From contig JASEVX010000001.1 in NCBI GenBank assembly GCA_031761405.1, positions 26,560,854 through 26,624,853 of the forward strand: a DNA stretch of 64,000 nucleotides. The letters run 5' to 3'. Positions 1 to 10,147 of this stretch are shown here, piece by piece (the stretch's first letter is position 1; the number at the start of each line of letters is the position of its first letter). A model generated the notes under the pieces. The model was not told the DNA's origin, did not search any database, and saw only the letters and a program-made list of their open reading frames with translations. This DNA comes from Serripes groenlandicus. Its lineage: Eukaryota; Mollusca; Bivalvia; Cardiida; Cardiidae. The position numbers and the translations under genes are program-made.

Positions 1-86
1 GTACTTTCTCCTAAATGCATATTTATATATATAATTTAGTTGAATCGCTTAAGGGCCTTGCATATGATACTGGCATACACACACAT

Positions 87-849
87 ATATTAAAGATCAT
101 TAAAGTGCTGTGTTATGTGGGAATTAACATTTGTACGAAAAGTTAAAAATAAATGGAACTCTGAAAGAAATATGTTTTCCCCGTTCGTCAAAAAACCCGA
201 CAGCATTAGCCTTCTACGCCCGAACCTAAATTTTGACTGTATCGTAGCCAAAGAAGGACGTGACGTCATTTCCGTAACACTTCATCTTGGCGTAACGTCA
301 ATGGAGCAACGTCGTTTCCCGCAAAAAAAGTGGTATCAACATGAAAGACTCCAAATTCCTATACATGAGCTATTGACTCACTCATTCAAAGTATAATTAT
401 TTATCAAACATTGTGGCAAAAGGATAACTTTCTCATAAGGAGCAATTGTTCTTTTGGCGACAATCTTTACCTAAATCGTCTGTTGCAAAGGCCTCAGAAA
501 CCGTCTCTAATAGGGAAAGGGTTTTGCAGAAATTTGACCCCTTACATAATTTGTTCCAGTCGTATTGACTGGTTGAAAAAGGAAGTCGCCAGGTGGCATC
601 AGAAAAGGGCTGATCTATTTGCTTCTTTACCAAAATGCAGGTGATCGATTATTTTCTGTTCGTAATAATAGACGACAGCAATACGAATTCCAAATATGTT
701 TTGATAATGCAAGAAACATGACATTAACATTATTATTGTCTAGTCAATTACTTATAAATCCTTTTGTATGGCCAAAGTATGCTCTTTAATTTTTGTTTAT
801 AATTATTTTGCGTTTTTTTCGTAAATAGGTAGCACCTATAGATATATTA
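87..849 (+). repeat. Arm A of a long-range inverted repeat
   Basis: This block recurs in reverse complement at 56389-57220. The outer edge (taaagatcattaaagtgctg) and the inner edge (cgtaaataggtag, then gatatatta) both match the other arm. It contains an older P2-type palindromic element (about 400-540) and a 93-codon open frame at 115-396. That frame is interrupted in the other arm and matches no family I recognise, so I treat the block as mobile or duplicated DNA, not a gene. Confidence 0.75.
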
Positions 850-861
850 CTACACACGTTA

Positions 862-1505
862 TATATATATATACGGAATAGTACGTTGCGGGAGCTATAA
901 AAGGGTTTGTATTGCACTACAAGTACGAGACCGAAGGTAGATTTTCCCAAGCTACGAGTCGTGCAATACGCATTCATCACTCCCGCTACGTACTATTTCT
1001 TTTATTATATACCTATGATCTATGAAGAGCGAAAAAACTAACAAATATACAGATTCAATATATTTTTTATTGGGGATACAATTTTGTAATCTTGAAATGA
1101 AAAGATGAATGGCGGGTGAATATTTACTACAATACTTAGGCCACGCCCCTAGAAAGTATGCTAATACGTAAGTCCCGCCCAATAACATTATCAAATTAAA
1201 TGTCCTTGTTTTGTGGGAGAAAATGACAACATGGTCTTTACTTGCGGGTTTTTTATTAAATTTGACGCTAGGTTTTCGATACATACAATAGAAACAATTT
1301 TCCTAAATAGTACTGGTTGTCTGCATACTTTACTACGTAGCGCTGATTCAAAACGGGAACCTCGCTGAAAGTAGTCCGCGCACTGTCTGACGTCACAATC
1401 TTGTATTTTCACCGCGTGTAGATACGGAAATTTAATCCGTCGTGTCTGAACTGCGCATGTCAATCTGCATGTATTTCCACCGGAAAATGTACAGGCATAT
1501 AATTA
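862..1505 (+). mobile_element. Family-B dispersed element with hairpin head
   Basis: The block starts at tacggaatagtacgttgcgggagc. It has a stem-loop built on gtattgcac.../...gtcgtgcaatac, then a body containing ctgacgtcacaatcttgta and gaactgcgcatgtcaatctg. A shorter copy lies at 37608-38002 and a diverged one at 28180-28640. It shows no coding capacity, so it is probably a non-autonomous element. Confidence 0.6.
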
Positions 1506-1660
1506 AAAGAAATACGTAATGGATATATTATTTTTACGTCATCAATTATCATTAAATAAAAAGAAAATTTGTTTGTTTTGAGTGTATATGGAATATATTT
1601 TAACTCGAAATGATACAATTTTAACAATATTCAATTGTATCACTTACAAACAAATATCCT

Positions 1661-1788
1661 CTATGTACACGGACTATAGAAGGCGAACCTTGATCATGTG
1701 ACATTTCAATGTACACGGACTATAGAAGGCGAACCGTAATCATGTGACATTTCAATGTACACGGACTATAGAAGGCGAACGAACCATA
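1661..1788 (+). repeat. 46-bp direct repeat, about 2.8 copies
   Basis: Three head-to-tail copies of a unit starting atgtacacggactatagaag and ending catgtgacatttca. They are nearly identical, which indicates recent local duplication. The last copy is truncated where the next P2 element begins. Confidence 0.8.
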
Positions 1789-1965
1789 ACCGTTTTCCAA
1801 TCTACAGACACTTTCCGACGTTTCTTCGGGCAGATTGCGTTTGAAAACATTGTGACAAAAGGAGAAAAAGATCGTAATCAGCAATTCCTCCTTTATCCAC
1901 AATGTGTTCAACTCTATTCAGTTATAATACTTTCATTTATCGGAATCATTTACAGTTTTGTCTAG
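1786..1965 (+). mobile_element. Degraded P2 palindromic MITE
   Basis: It has the P2 core: gaaaacattgtgacaaaagg on the left and tttatccacaatgtgttcaa on the right flank a central agcaattcctcc. The termini are eroded compared with the copies at 2296-2520 and 13612-13842. Confidence 0.5.
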
Positions 1966-1971
1966 ATATTT

Positions 1972-2186
1972 TTTAACTCTTTCAGCTCCGAATTGTTTAA
2001 AGTAGACTCTTCCATGTTCAATATCGGGCATTTCCATTTCTCTTGTAATAATACTTTTGGTATCTTTTTATTACTAAAAGGCAAACAATGCTGATTTCAG
2101 GTGAGACAGCTCGTTACGAGCTGACTCGCCTGAATCTGCATTGTTTGCAAAAACCTCAAAATTGCCTTGGGCGCTGAAAGAGTTAA
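1972..2186. mobile_element. Palindromic MITE with nested hairpin
   Basis: The terminal inverted repeats are ttaactctttcagc at the left and gcgctgaaagagttaa at the right. At the centre (about 2087-2155) is a strong stem-loop: gcaaacaatgc and attcaggcgag-type arms around agctcgttacgagct. There is no ORF. The structure is that of a foldback or MITE-type DNA element, with the perfect inner dyad agctcgttacgagct. Confidence 0.65.
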
Positions 2187-2295
2187 AGGCTTCGGCTAAA
2201 GATTTGTTGTATGTTGGAAAGGGTTAAAGAGTTAATGTGGCCATCTCCTGGGATAATATTAAACAATTACCGTATGTGGAGCAAATGCAAGTACC

Positions 2296-2520
2296 TTAAC
2301 CCTTACCCACATACAGAATATCTGCAGCAGACCACTTTGAAGACATACTCGATTTTTTTAAAACTCCCTTTAAAGAAAAGTACAATTGAATAGAGTTGAA
2401 AACATGGTGGCAAAATGAGAAATTGCTCGTTTTGAGCAATTTCTTCTTTTGTCGCCATGTTTTCAAAAAGCCATCTGCACTAGAGGCGTCAGAAAACGTC
2501 TACATGAGGGAAAGGGTTAA
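2296..2520. mobile_element. P2 palindromic MITE
   Basis: A near-full-length P2 element. It runs from ttaacccttacccacataca through tctgcagcag to a central dyad (aaattgctcgttttgagcaatt), then mirrors back to gtctacatgagggaaagggt. P2 is the most frequent repeat in the window. Confidence 0.7.
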
Positions 2521-2654
2521 TTAACCGAACACTTCAATATGAAGGCCGTGGCTGTCGATCTGGGTTCTTATTACTCCTCCACGTACAGTGTGGAGCCTGG
2601 TTAGCCTGTAACATACACACAGTCTCACCATAGTCTTTCTTCACTGTCCCCATT

Positions 2655-2866
2655 TCACCCTTTCCATCATATAACAATTCTGCAGCAAAGACGACATTGA
2701 ACATATTTTGTCATGAAATAGAAAATCTCTATGACTAAAAGTGGAAAACATGGTGGCAAAAGGAGAAATTGCTCGTTTTGAGCAAATTCTTCTCTTGTCA
2801 CTATGTTTTCAAAAAGTCGTCTGCTGCAGAGGCGTCAAAAAGCGTCTATTTGAGGGAAAGGGTTAA
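2655..2866. mobile_element. P2 palindromic MITE
   Basis: A second P2 copy in the same orientation as the one at 2296-2520. It has aaacatggtggcaaaaggag, a central gctcgttttgagc dyad and the terminus tgagggaaagggttaa. Both share the variant 'atggtggc', so they may come from one local duplication. Confidence 0.65.
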
Positions 2867-3030
2867 TGTAGTATAGACCCAGATGTGACTTCTAACAAAA
2901 ATATAAATAAATAAAAAGAATTGACCAAGTTCTCAAGGGTATAACCAGCTTATCCGTGTTTGTAGTAGCTTTACGGGAATACAAATAAGGCCCCATATTG
3001 TCAGAGGCGACTCCTATACAAATACATAAT

Positions 3031-3290
3031 TGAGCCGTCCCGCGAGAAAACCAACATTGTGGACTCTGCGTAAAGTATCGACCCGGATCAGCCTAAGCAT
3101 GCCGCGCAGGCTACTCTTGGCAGACATTTTTCGACTCCTATGGATATTCTACTTCAGGAATAATTTCGCATTACCTCTATCTCCTTGAGATGGAATGTGA
3201 CGACCTGGATTAGCCTGCGCGGATTGCGCAGGCTGATCTGGATCGATACATTACGCAGATACTATTATGTTGGTTTTCTCGTGGGGCAAC
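3031..3290. mobile_element. P1 GC-rich palindromic MITE
   Basis: The termini are gagccgtcccgcgagaaaac and gttggttttctcgtggggc. Inner mirrored blocks are tatcgacccggatcagcc / ggctgatctggatcgata and gcatgccgcgcagg / cctgcgcggattgcgcagg. It is about 255 bp long with no ORF. Other copies lie at 7.6, 12.5, 13.0, 17.5, 20.7, 21.2 and 35.1 kb. Confidence 0.7.
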
Positions 3291-3394
3291 ACATATTATA
3301 GCTTTAAAATTCACACACTTGGAGCTGCGCCACCATGTCGGATAAATATGAACATTTGTGATTAAGACTAGTCTGTGTATACTAAGAGAGTTTT

Positions 3395-3472
3395 TAAATT
3401 AACATGAATTTGTATTTTGGGCCGGTGGCCTTATGTTACAAAATAAACAATATCTTATCTTATCTTATACTA
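3395..3472 (+). mobile_element. LINE 3'-tail fragment
   Basis: It carries gggccggtggccttatgtta, then aaataaacaat and a (ttatc)n tail. The same gggccggtggcc plus short-repeat tail ends the LINE fragment at 38217-38872. This piece is therefore the extreme 3' end of a 5'-truncated copy of that LINE family. Confidence 0.55.
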
Positions 3473-3502
3473 AGAGAGTCTCGTGCAAATCCTGCAGGAA
3501 TC

Positions 3503-3715
3503 CGCCGCGGTCGAGTGGTTAGTGTTTGGGTTTTGTAAACCGGTCGTCCCGGGTTCGATCCCTTGCCGCGGCGCGACGGTCATATAGGAGAGCCTACATT
3601 TCCTAGCCTAGGTTGGTTAACTCAGGGAACACAAATAAGTGAACTATCGCCGTGATATAACTGAAATTATATTGAAAACGTCGTTAAAACCTAAATAAAA
3701 AAAAATTAAAAAAAA
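3503..3715 (+). mobile_element. tRNA-derived SINE, plus strand
   Basis: The tRNA-like head has a box-A-like gtcgagtggttagtg and a box-B gggttcgatccc. The body ends in aagtgaactatcgccgtgat and a mirrored gttgaaaacgtcgttaaaa, followed by an A-rich tail. It lies just past the 3' end of the minus-strand B-box gene. Confidence 0.7.
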
Positions 3716-3810
3716 AAATCCTGCACTTAAAATACATCGAATGAGTGTATGCACACCATTGGTTCCATTGACGTATGTAAACATACACTTCAAATATGAA
3801 CTAACACTTT

Positions 3811-4752
3811 TTACAGCTGTAGGATGGGCGGACGACGAAGGGTAACACTATATAAATATATGCCCCCGACTAAGTTTGGACGTTTGTTACCAACAGTGCC
3901 CAGTGATTGCAATTGTTGGATCATGTCAGTTAGACCATCGTTGGGTCGAAAACGAATGTCTATTGGATAAATGTCTTTCTGGACATTGTCAATAATGTGT
4001 CCATATTCACTTGCTTGTGAAGTCGCCTTCTTTATTCCGACAAATATGACGTCATTTTCCCGCGTTTTCTTACATTCAGACAGATATTTGTTGAGATCCT
4101 CGATTTGGTGTAAAACGTCATTAGATAAAGTCACGTGACCCTCTATATCCTTATTCATCGTTTCTTCAATGTGTTGGATTTCGGATGACATTTTCTTTTC
4201 CAGTTTATCAAATTTATCGTTCACGTCCTTGCGTAATTGATGCATGTCGCTGAGACATTTCTGTGTCTGAGTCTTCAGGGTTGATTTATCAACGTGTCTC
4301 TTTTTTGTAAGGTCGTCGTATCTAGTTGTCAAGTCTTTCAGACATTTTTCGACTTTCTTAAACTCCATTTCGACATTTATACGGGTACTGTGCTTAGTGA
4401 CATCGCCTGTATCACATTTCTTATGGTTCGTCATTTTACAGGCAGGACAGATGACTTCATCGTGAGTGGTACAGTATATATCAAGTAACGTTGTTTTATG
4501 TGTTTCACAGAACATAAACGGTAACGTTGGTTTTGTCCTCGTCGATGGCATATCAAGCCCTGTCATAACTTCGTGGCTCTTTGTAGCTTTGAACGTATTG
4601 TGTGCCATATCACATGCCTGGCACATGTACTCGCAACAATTGGTACAGTAGGATATGCCCTCCGATGTTTTACTGTTTGACAAGCACACATCACAGTCAT
4701 GGTTGGCTATTTCGTCCGACCCTTTATAGAAAGATAGGGAGCTGGAAGTCAT
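3811..4752 (-). CDS. Double B-box zinc-finger, coiled-coil protein (TRIM-like, no RING)
   Basis: This intronless reading frame encodes 313 residues. A first B-box-type zinc site is built on C20, C23, C36, C39, C44, C47, H51 and H60. A second follows with C82, H85, C94, H97, C102, C105 and H110. From about 128 to 225 the protein is rich in Lys, Glu, Leu and Gln, as expected for a coiled coil. Known TRIM-type proteins with RING-B-box-coiled-coil usually act as ubiquitin ligases. This one has no RING, and it stops shortly after the coil without an NHL, filamin or SPRY domain, so ligase activity is not expected from the sequence. RING-less B-box proteins are abundant in bivalves and are often 500-600 residues. 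This copy is therefore short and may be truncated or a recent duplicate. The start is the first Met in the frame, 19 codons before the first zinc cysteine. Its upstream side holds a tandem duplication at 4868-5155. The family call is firm; its function is not known. Confidence 0.8.
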   Translation of the reverse strand: MTSSSLSFYKGSDEIANHDCDVCLSNSKTSEGISYCTNCCEYMCQACDMAHNTFKATKSHEVMTGLDMPSTRTKPTLPFMFCETHKTTLLDIYCTTHDEVICPACKMTNHKKCDTGDVTKHSTRINVEMEFKKVEKCLKDLTTRYDDLTKKRHVDKSTLKTQTQKCLSDMHQLRKDVNDKFDKLEKKMSSEIQHIEETMNKDIEGHVTLSNDVLHQIEDLNKYLSECKKTRENDVIFVGIKKATSQASEYGHIIDNVQKDIYPIDIRFRPNDGLTDMIQQLQSLGTVGNKRPNLVGGIYLYSVTLRRPPILQL

Positions 4753-4867
4753 AATGGTTCACTCAGGCGTCAAAACGTTCCTGAAATATATGTATACAAC
4801 CTTTATCCGCCCGCATATATGCTCATTCGTATTTGAACTCGCACAGCTTTATGCTATTTTGTATAAG

Positions 4868-5155
4868 ATCTCTCGTGATATCTTTGCACCGATAACAAAC
4901 TCGCGCCGACGAACTCGTTTGACAAATGCGCGTAAAAGTCACTCGGAGGAATATTTCGAATACGATCACGAAAGGAATATTTCTATGAAATCATATAACA
5001 TTATTGAACGTTTGATATTGAAATTTCTATTTCTCGTGATATTAACATGCCGATAACAAACTCGCGCTGACGAACACGTTTGATTAATACGAGTAAATGT
5101 CACTCGGAAGAATATTTCGTATACAATCATGGAAGGAATATTTCTATGAAACTAC
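4868..5155 (+). repeat. Diverged tandem duplication upstream of the B-box gene
   Basis: Two copies of about 165 bp share tctcgtgatat, ccgataacaaactcgcg, gtcactcggag/aagaatatttcg and aaggaatatttctatgaaa. They sit within 400 bp of the start of the minus-strand B-box gene, so they could contain its promoter. That role is inference from position only. Confidence 0.6.
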
Positions 5156-5410
5156 TGTACGTTATTGATTCTGATCTATTACCAAGCTTTATTTCGTAAA
5201 ACAGGTTACACAAATCTATCCCCGCACACATATCCTGGTAATTCATACAGTAGTACGTTTTAATTAAAACAAACCACATGCTTTTGAAACAACCATCGTG
5301 ATTGGTCCTTAAAAGAACTGTTTGTAATGTTGTAAGACTGAGATCCGACTCTAGTTCTATGTGCATGTTGTACAGAGGACATGTTCATTGTCAGTTGTTT
5401 AAAGGTCTGT

Positions 5411-5712
5411 TTTAACCCTTTCCCACATAAAGACGCCCTTTGGAAACATTGAGGCAAAACAAAGCAATAGAGCAATTTCTCTCTTTGCCAAAATGTTTTC
5501 AGCTCTATTCAATAACCAATATACTTTAATGTTTTTAAAGATCGATAGATATAGTTCTGAATCTTATCAATTTATCCCTTTCCGACATACAACAAATTCA
5601 CAGCAGACAACTTTGTAAACGTCTGCATACTTATATGGACAATCTGCAACAATTAAAGTGTAATTATTGAACACAGGTGAAAACATTGTGATACATAGAG
5701 AAAAGATCGATT
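5411..5712. mobile_element. Two partial P2 elements
   Basis: The first half-element at about 5411-5515 reads ttaaccctttcccacataaa then aaaatgttttcagctctatt. The second, at about 5572-5712, runs from ccctttccgacatac through attcacagcagac to gaaaacattgtgat. Neither keeps both termini. Confidence 0.5.
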
Positions 5713-6552
5713 AAGACACTATTTACAACTCATGTTTAAAGAAAGTTATTAGTCACTTACTTACTTTTACAATCCGTGTTAATATCAAACGACTGAAAGT
5801 AACCTGTAACGTATTAATTAATATAACAAAGTCCTGTGAGCTTTAAATCACTGAAATTCACAGTTTATATACATGCAGGAATGGTCGTATCGAAGCTGTA
5901 AGAACTTATGGTCTATCTATCTACCTTTGCCCGTAAAAAATAAGTACTTAGAGTTGTTAAATATTTGCCAATGTGTTATATATATATATATATAATTCGG
6001 CAATACAATATGTTTAAAGTAACGATTAATACCGACAGATAGGGAATTCATATGAGAACAATGTAAAATATAGCCTATTCAAAGTTAAGACTTGAAATCG
6101 ATATTTGAGTGTTATAACAATGAAAAGGACTAAAACTAGTTTTTTTATTACATTGCTTTCAATTTTCGTCACAGGCTGAACATCAACGAAAATGAAAAAA
6201 CGTGCTCTATAATTGGCGAATATGATTGTGAGACGGTATAACGCATGGTAGGGAAATCAGAATTGTTCTAGTATGAGATATTGATTCGTTTCCAACCATG
6301 ATTTTAAATGGCTACTAATTGCTGATGTGAACACTAGTTGAAAAAGGGTATAGGGTTAAAGTATTGTATTCACCTATATTTAAAAGAAATCAATATGTGT
6401 ACTAAAACTGTATATATATATATATGTGTGTGCTTATGTCGATATTTTATATGTATGTGTATAGACAAATTGAAAAAAATACCCAAACAATGTGAATTTC
6501 GGGTTGTTGACTTCTTACATTCCGTTTCGGTAAGGGGCTTAGGTCATACACG
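5713..6552. other. AT-rich stretch without a recognisable gene
   Basis: I see no coding exon here. It holds short TA runs at about 5978-5993 and 6412-6424 and no repeat I can match elsewhere in the window. Confidence 0.5.
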
Positions 6553-6640
6553 ACCGCTTCGGTTTGTGTAGTGGTAGAGCGTCCGGCTCGGTTGCGGGAA
6601 GTCGCGGGTTCGATCTCCAGCCGGTATATACCAAAAACTT
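6553..6640 (+). mobile_element. SINE head (tRNA-like), plus strand
   Basis: It has box-A-like tgtagtggtagagcg and box-B cgggttcgatctcc, followed by tataccaaaaacttaaaaa. This is the type-1 SINE also seen at 6978, 22190 and, reversed, 44497. The body is missing because P2 sequence begins immediately after it. Confidence 0.55.
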
Positions 6641-6654
6641 AAAAAATGGAAGTA

Positions 6655-6790
6655 AAAATGGAAATTATAAACATTGTTTCAAAAGAAGAAATTGCTCATT
6701 ATGAGCAATTTCTCATTTTGCCACATCGTTTTCAAAAGTCGTCTGCTTCAGAGGCGTCAGAAAGCGTCTATATGTTGGAAAAGGTTAAAG
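6655..6790. mobile_element. P2 palindromic MITE, partial
   Basis: The core dyad attgctcattatgagcaatt is flanked by aaacattgtttcaaaaga and cacatcgttttcaaaagtcg. The right terminus is tatatgttggaaaaggtta and the left terminus is lost. Confidence 0.6.
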
Positions 6791-6977
6791 TCAAGCAGTT
6801 CCTCCCCTTAAAGTCATAAGAATAAACACATGGAATGTCTTGTCATTTATGTAGTACTTGTATGTAAAAAAAAAACATCGTTCTCCCCTGTTGGTTTACT
6901 AAGAATCAAAATAATTTGTAATTTATATATTGTAACTGTATTGCTATTCGTTTGAACATGAAGTTCATTAAACACCA

Positions 6978-7165
6978 TCGCCACGGTAGTGTAGTGGTAA
7001 AGCGGGAGGTCGCGGGTTCGACCCCCGGCCGGATCATACCACCTACTTTAAAAATTGTAGTAACGGCTGCCCTCCTTGGCGCTCAGCGATGCGGGGTTAG
7101 CATTACGACTGACTGGCTGGTGTTAGGATAAATGGACCAGTCAAATCAATCAATCAATCAATCGA
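6978..7165 (+). mobile_element. Type-1 SINE, plus strand
   Basis: The head is gtagtgtagtggtaaagcgg with box B gcgggttcgacccccgg. The body contains gtagtaacggctgccctcc and gcggggttagcattacgact. It ends in a (caat)n tail at about 7143-7163, consistent with target-primed insertion. Confidence 0.65.
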
Positions 7166-7485
7166 TAATTCAACATCCCTTTAAGAGAGAGGATATATTT
7201 AATCAACCCTAATTACAAACCCCCCAAGTCCCATCCATATATAAAACCGTTCCACTTGATCCGATTAAGAGCTTAAAAATAGCATATATTATGAAAGTAA
7301 ATATGTGAGTAACAGATTAATCCTTTCCTACATACACAGCATCTGCAGCATACGACTTTGAACACCTCTAGGCAAAACTATGAAAACTCTCTATATGAAA
7401 GTATAATTATTAAAAAAAGATTGCACATTGTGCTCTTTATGAGCAATTTCACCACTTGCCTCATTGTTTGCAAAAGTCGTCTGCC

Positions 7486-7829
7486 AGGGGCGTAGCTCCG
7501 TTTACGCACTGTAGTCACGTGCCTACACATTTTTTCTCAATGCCCCAAAATGCAGCTGCGGCGATACACATCTGCGTAATGTATCGACCAGATCAGCCTG
7601 CGCTGTCCGCGCAGACTGATCCGGCCGACACATTCCGTCTTAAGGGGATAGATGTATAGAGTAGTTATTCCTGAGACAGAAAATCCATAGGAGGCGAAAA
7701 GTGTCTATCCGGGTAGGCCTGTGTGGCATGCTTAGGCTGAACTGGGTCGATACTTTACGCAGAGTCCACAATGTTGATTTTCTCACGAGACGGCCTACAC
7801 ATTGATTATTACAAAGCTACGCCCCTGTC
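7486..7829. mobile_element. DNA element with aggggcgtagct terminal repeats
   Basis: It begins aggggcgtagctccg and ends aaagctacgcccct. The terminal repeats of 12-13 bp are flanked by a probable gtctgc target duplication. Its interior is mostly a P1 element in reverse orientation. No transposase frame is present. Confidence 0.6.
7569..7791 (-). mobile_element. P1 MITE nested inside the 7486-7829 element
   Basis: It reads in reverse compared with 3031-3290: ctgcgtaatgtatcgacc, a middle block aggaggcgaaaagtgtcta, then gtccacaatgttgattttct. Its left terminal part is missing. Confidence 0.6.
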
Positions 7830-7875
7830 TGCTGCTAAGGCGTCAGAAAGAGTGTGTATATGTGAAAGAGATAAT

Positions 7876-8019
7876 AGACATACATCAACGACCGAACAAT
7901 GGGCATAATGGGAACCAACTGATTGATTTATTTTCTAGTTTTATTCATAATGGTCACACTTGTTATCTCCCTTCATGGAATCTTTACTTTCTATAAATGT
8001 GTTCGAGTTGGGTGATTTA
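7876..8019. other. Short spacer, nothing recognised
   Basis: I see no repeat or coding signal between the split P2 element and the 357-bp tandem duplication. Confidence 0.4.
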
Positions 8020-8733
8020 TATCACATGTATGCACCCAATTCAATTTTAAATAGGAATCCCCCGTTTTCGATTGGTTGGCGTCGGGGATTTGGAACCGGA
8101 CGTATTGGACTTTATCCCCATTCGAGGCGTTCATAGTGTAGTGCCCTTGGGCAAGAAACGTTTCATAGCCCAGAGATCATAAATAATTGAACTGTCGCCG
8201 CGATATAACATAAATATTGTTGAAAACGGCGTAAGACCCCCAACAAAAAATGAATTATAAATTAATCATACACAGTTATACCATAACCAGTCGTAGAAGT
8301 TACAAGGGTATGACGTTGCATGCAAACCACTACTGGCTTTCATTGCAATTTGTTTGCAGCCATGACTGTAACCGTATATCACATGTATGCACCCAATTCA
8401 ATTTTAAATAGGAATCCCCCGTTTTCGATTGGTTGGCGTCGGGGATTTGGAACCGGACGTATTGGACTTTATCCCCATTCGAGGCGTTCATAGTGTAGTG
8501 CCCTTGGGCAAGAAACGTTTCATAGCCCAGAGATCATAAATAATTGAACTGTCGCCGCGATATAACATAAATATTGTTGAAAACGGCGTAAGACCCCCAA
8601 CAAAAAATGAATTATAAATTAATCATACACAGTTATACCATAACCAGTCGTAGAAGTTACAAGGGTATGACGTTGCATGCAAACCACTACTGGCTTTCAT
8701 TGCAATTTGTTTGCAGCCATGACTGTAACCGTA
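8020..8733 (+). repeat. Perfect 357-bp tandem duplication containing a SINE
   Basis: Copy 1 is 8020-8376 and copy 2 is 8377-8733. By eye I find no difference between them. Each carries a SINE remnant: ggttggcgtcggggatttgg, then gaactgtcgccgcgatataa and gttgaaaacggcgtaag. Each also carries about 140 bp of flanking sequence ending ttgcagccatgactgtaacc. Identity this high points to a very recent duplication or an assembly artefact. Confidence 0.85.
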
Positions 8734-8744
8734 TGGGTCTTGTA

Positions 8745-8955
8745 TCTTAACCGCTTTCCAACATACACTAACTCTGAAGCAAAACATCTAGGCAAAAACG
8801 TGGAACATCTGTATCAATGCAGGTATGATAACGGGGAAAATTGAAAACATTGTAACAAAAGGAAAGTATTTTCTCCTTTGTTCATAATATTATTAAAACT
8901 TAAAAGTCATCTGCTGCGTAGTCCCAAGAAAGCGCCTGCATGTGGGAAAGGGAAG
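8745..8955. mobile_element. P2 palindromic MITE, diverged
   Basis: The left end is ttaaccgctttccaacatac. The core keeps aaaacattgtaacaaaagga with no mirrored poly-purine arm. The right end is gcctgcatgtgggaaagg. Confidence 0.55.
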
Positions 8956-9869
8956 TGATAACGACAATCTATATTATACGGTCACGGTATTTTTTCGGAT
9001 GACTTATGCCGTTGAACTGTAAGATGGACGAACTCTCATTGTTGAGTGATTTGGTAATCTCTATTAATTAGTACACGTGGGTATTGTGATCACAGTTTAT
9101 CTTACTGATATATACCCAGAATTAGACGGTAAAGTTCAATGTCAAATACCAGACAGATACAACAAATTGTCTGCATGTGCAGCGCAAAAAAGAATAATGA
9201 GGACATTTAACATCATGCATTTTTATCATCAATGACAGTGCTTTTCCTCAATTGTCTAAGTTTAATTTCAAGTAAACATATTGACATTGTTAAAGTCGAA
9301 GGTCAATGCGAAATTGATGGTTTTCCTCACATGTAATGGCAAATTGTAATAGAAATTAACGCAATCAAAGAATCAAACAAGCTGCTTTAGTACGGGACAC
9401 TGACGCGCGGAATACCTAGAATCAAACCAATCCATACTCTGTAAGTAGTCGAGCAGTCAAATCATTTAACCAAGCTACTACGGGACACTGATGCCAGGAG
9501 TGACTTCAATCAAACCTATCCATATTCATTGAAAAGTCGAGCTGAAGTAGTTTACCATCCAAATGGACATTATGCTGAAAGGCGAGGGTACTTAAAAAAT
9601 AATCAAAGTACTGAAAGTACTCAAGGTAGAATTAAGATGAGATGCGGAGTGTATATAGAAATATTTATCTGAACACAATACCTACCATGACAGACAAGTA
9701 ATAATGCATTGGGCCAGAATGAAATATTTCCAAGCTCATACGTTCTTGTTGGTCTTGTAGAATTAATTGACACCAACTCCGAATATATAATTCGGTCGAC
9801 ATAACACTTTTTTAATTATTATATTACCCAATAGATCCAAGGAAATCCCATATTGGTATCAAACAAGCT
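8956..9869. other. Non-coding stretch with one diverged direct repeat
   Basis: I see no gene. A roughly 97-bp direct repeat lies at about 9378-9550: each copy has ctacgggacactga-type sequence, then tcaaacc(a)atccatatt and agtcgagc. The rest is unique AT-rich sequence. Confidence 0.45.
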
Positions 9870-9965
9870 AATTCAAAGGAGAATCTTTTCAAAACTTATA
9901 TTTCCACAATCTTTCCAAAAGTCCGTCTGCTGCAGAGACAAAGGGTCTTTATGTGGGTTACGGTT
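9870..9965. mobile_element. P2 right-half fragment
   Basis: It has tccacaatctttccaaaagt, then cgtctgctgcagagac and tttatgtgggttacggt, the right arm of a P2 element. The left arm is not recognisable. Confidence 0.4.
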
Positions 9966-10147
9966 GCTATTTCAGAATAGCATAGAAATCCATTTTCGAT
10001 TTTGTTTTGTTTAAAATAACCAGAAAATGTAGATCATGCAGACGAGTTTATTTGCTTTGGTGTTATAATTGGAATTTCAATGTAGTTACCATTGGTATAC
10101 AGCCGCCATCGTTAGATTTTGATATAACATGCATAAAGGAGTACGTA

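Larger units (their letters stand above)
7320..7875. mobile_element. P2 MITE split by a nested insertion
   Basis: The left half (7320-7485) runs from taatcctttcctacataca to aaaagtcgtctgc. The right half (7830-7875) resumes at gtctgctgctaaggcgtcag and ends tatgtgaaagagataa. The two halves join as in intact copies (gtcgtctgctgc...gaggcgtcag), and gtctgc is duplicated at the break. The host element was therefore cut by the element at 7486-7829. Confidence 0.7.

Noticed and set aside
115..396. 93-codon ORF near the window start as a gene
   Set aside because: It lies in a repeat also present at 56389-57220, where the frame is broken. No family match is apparent.
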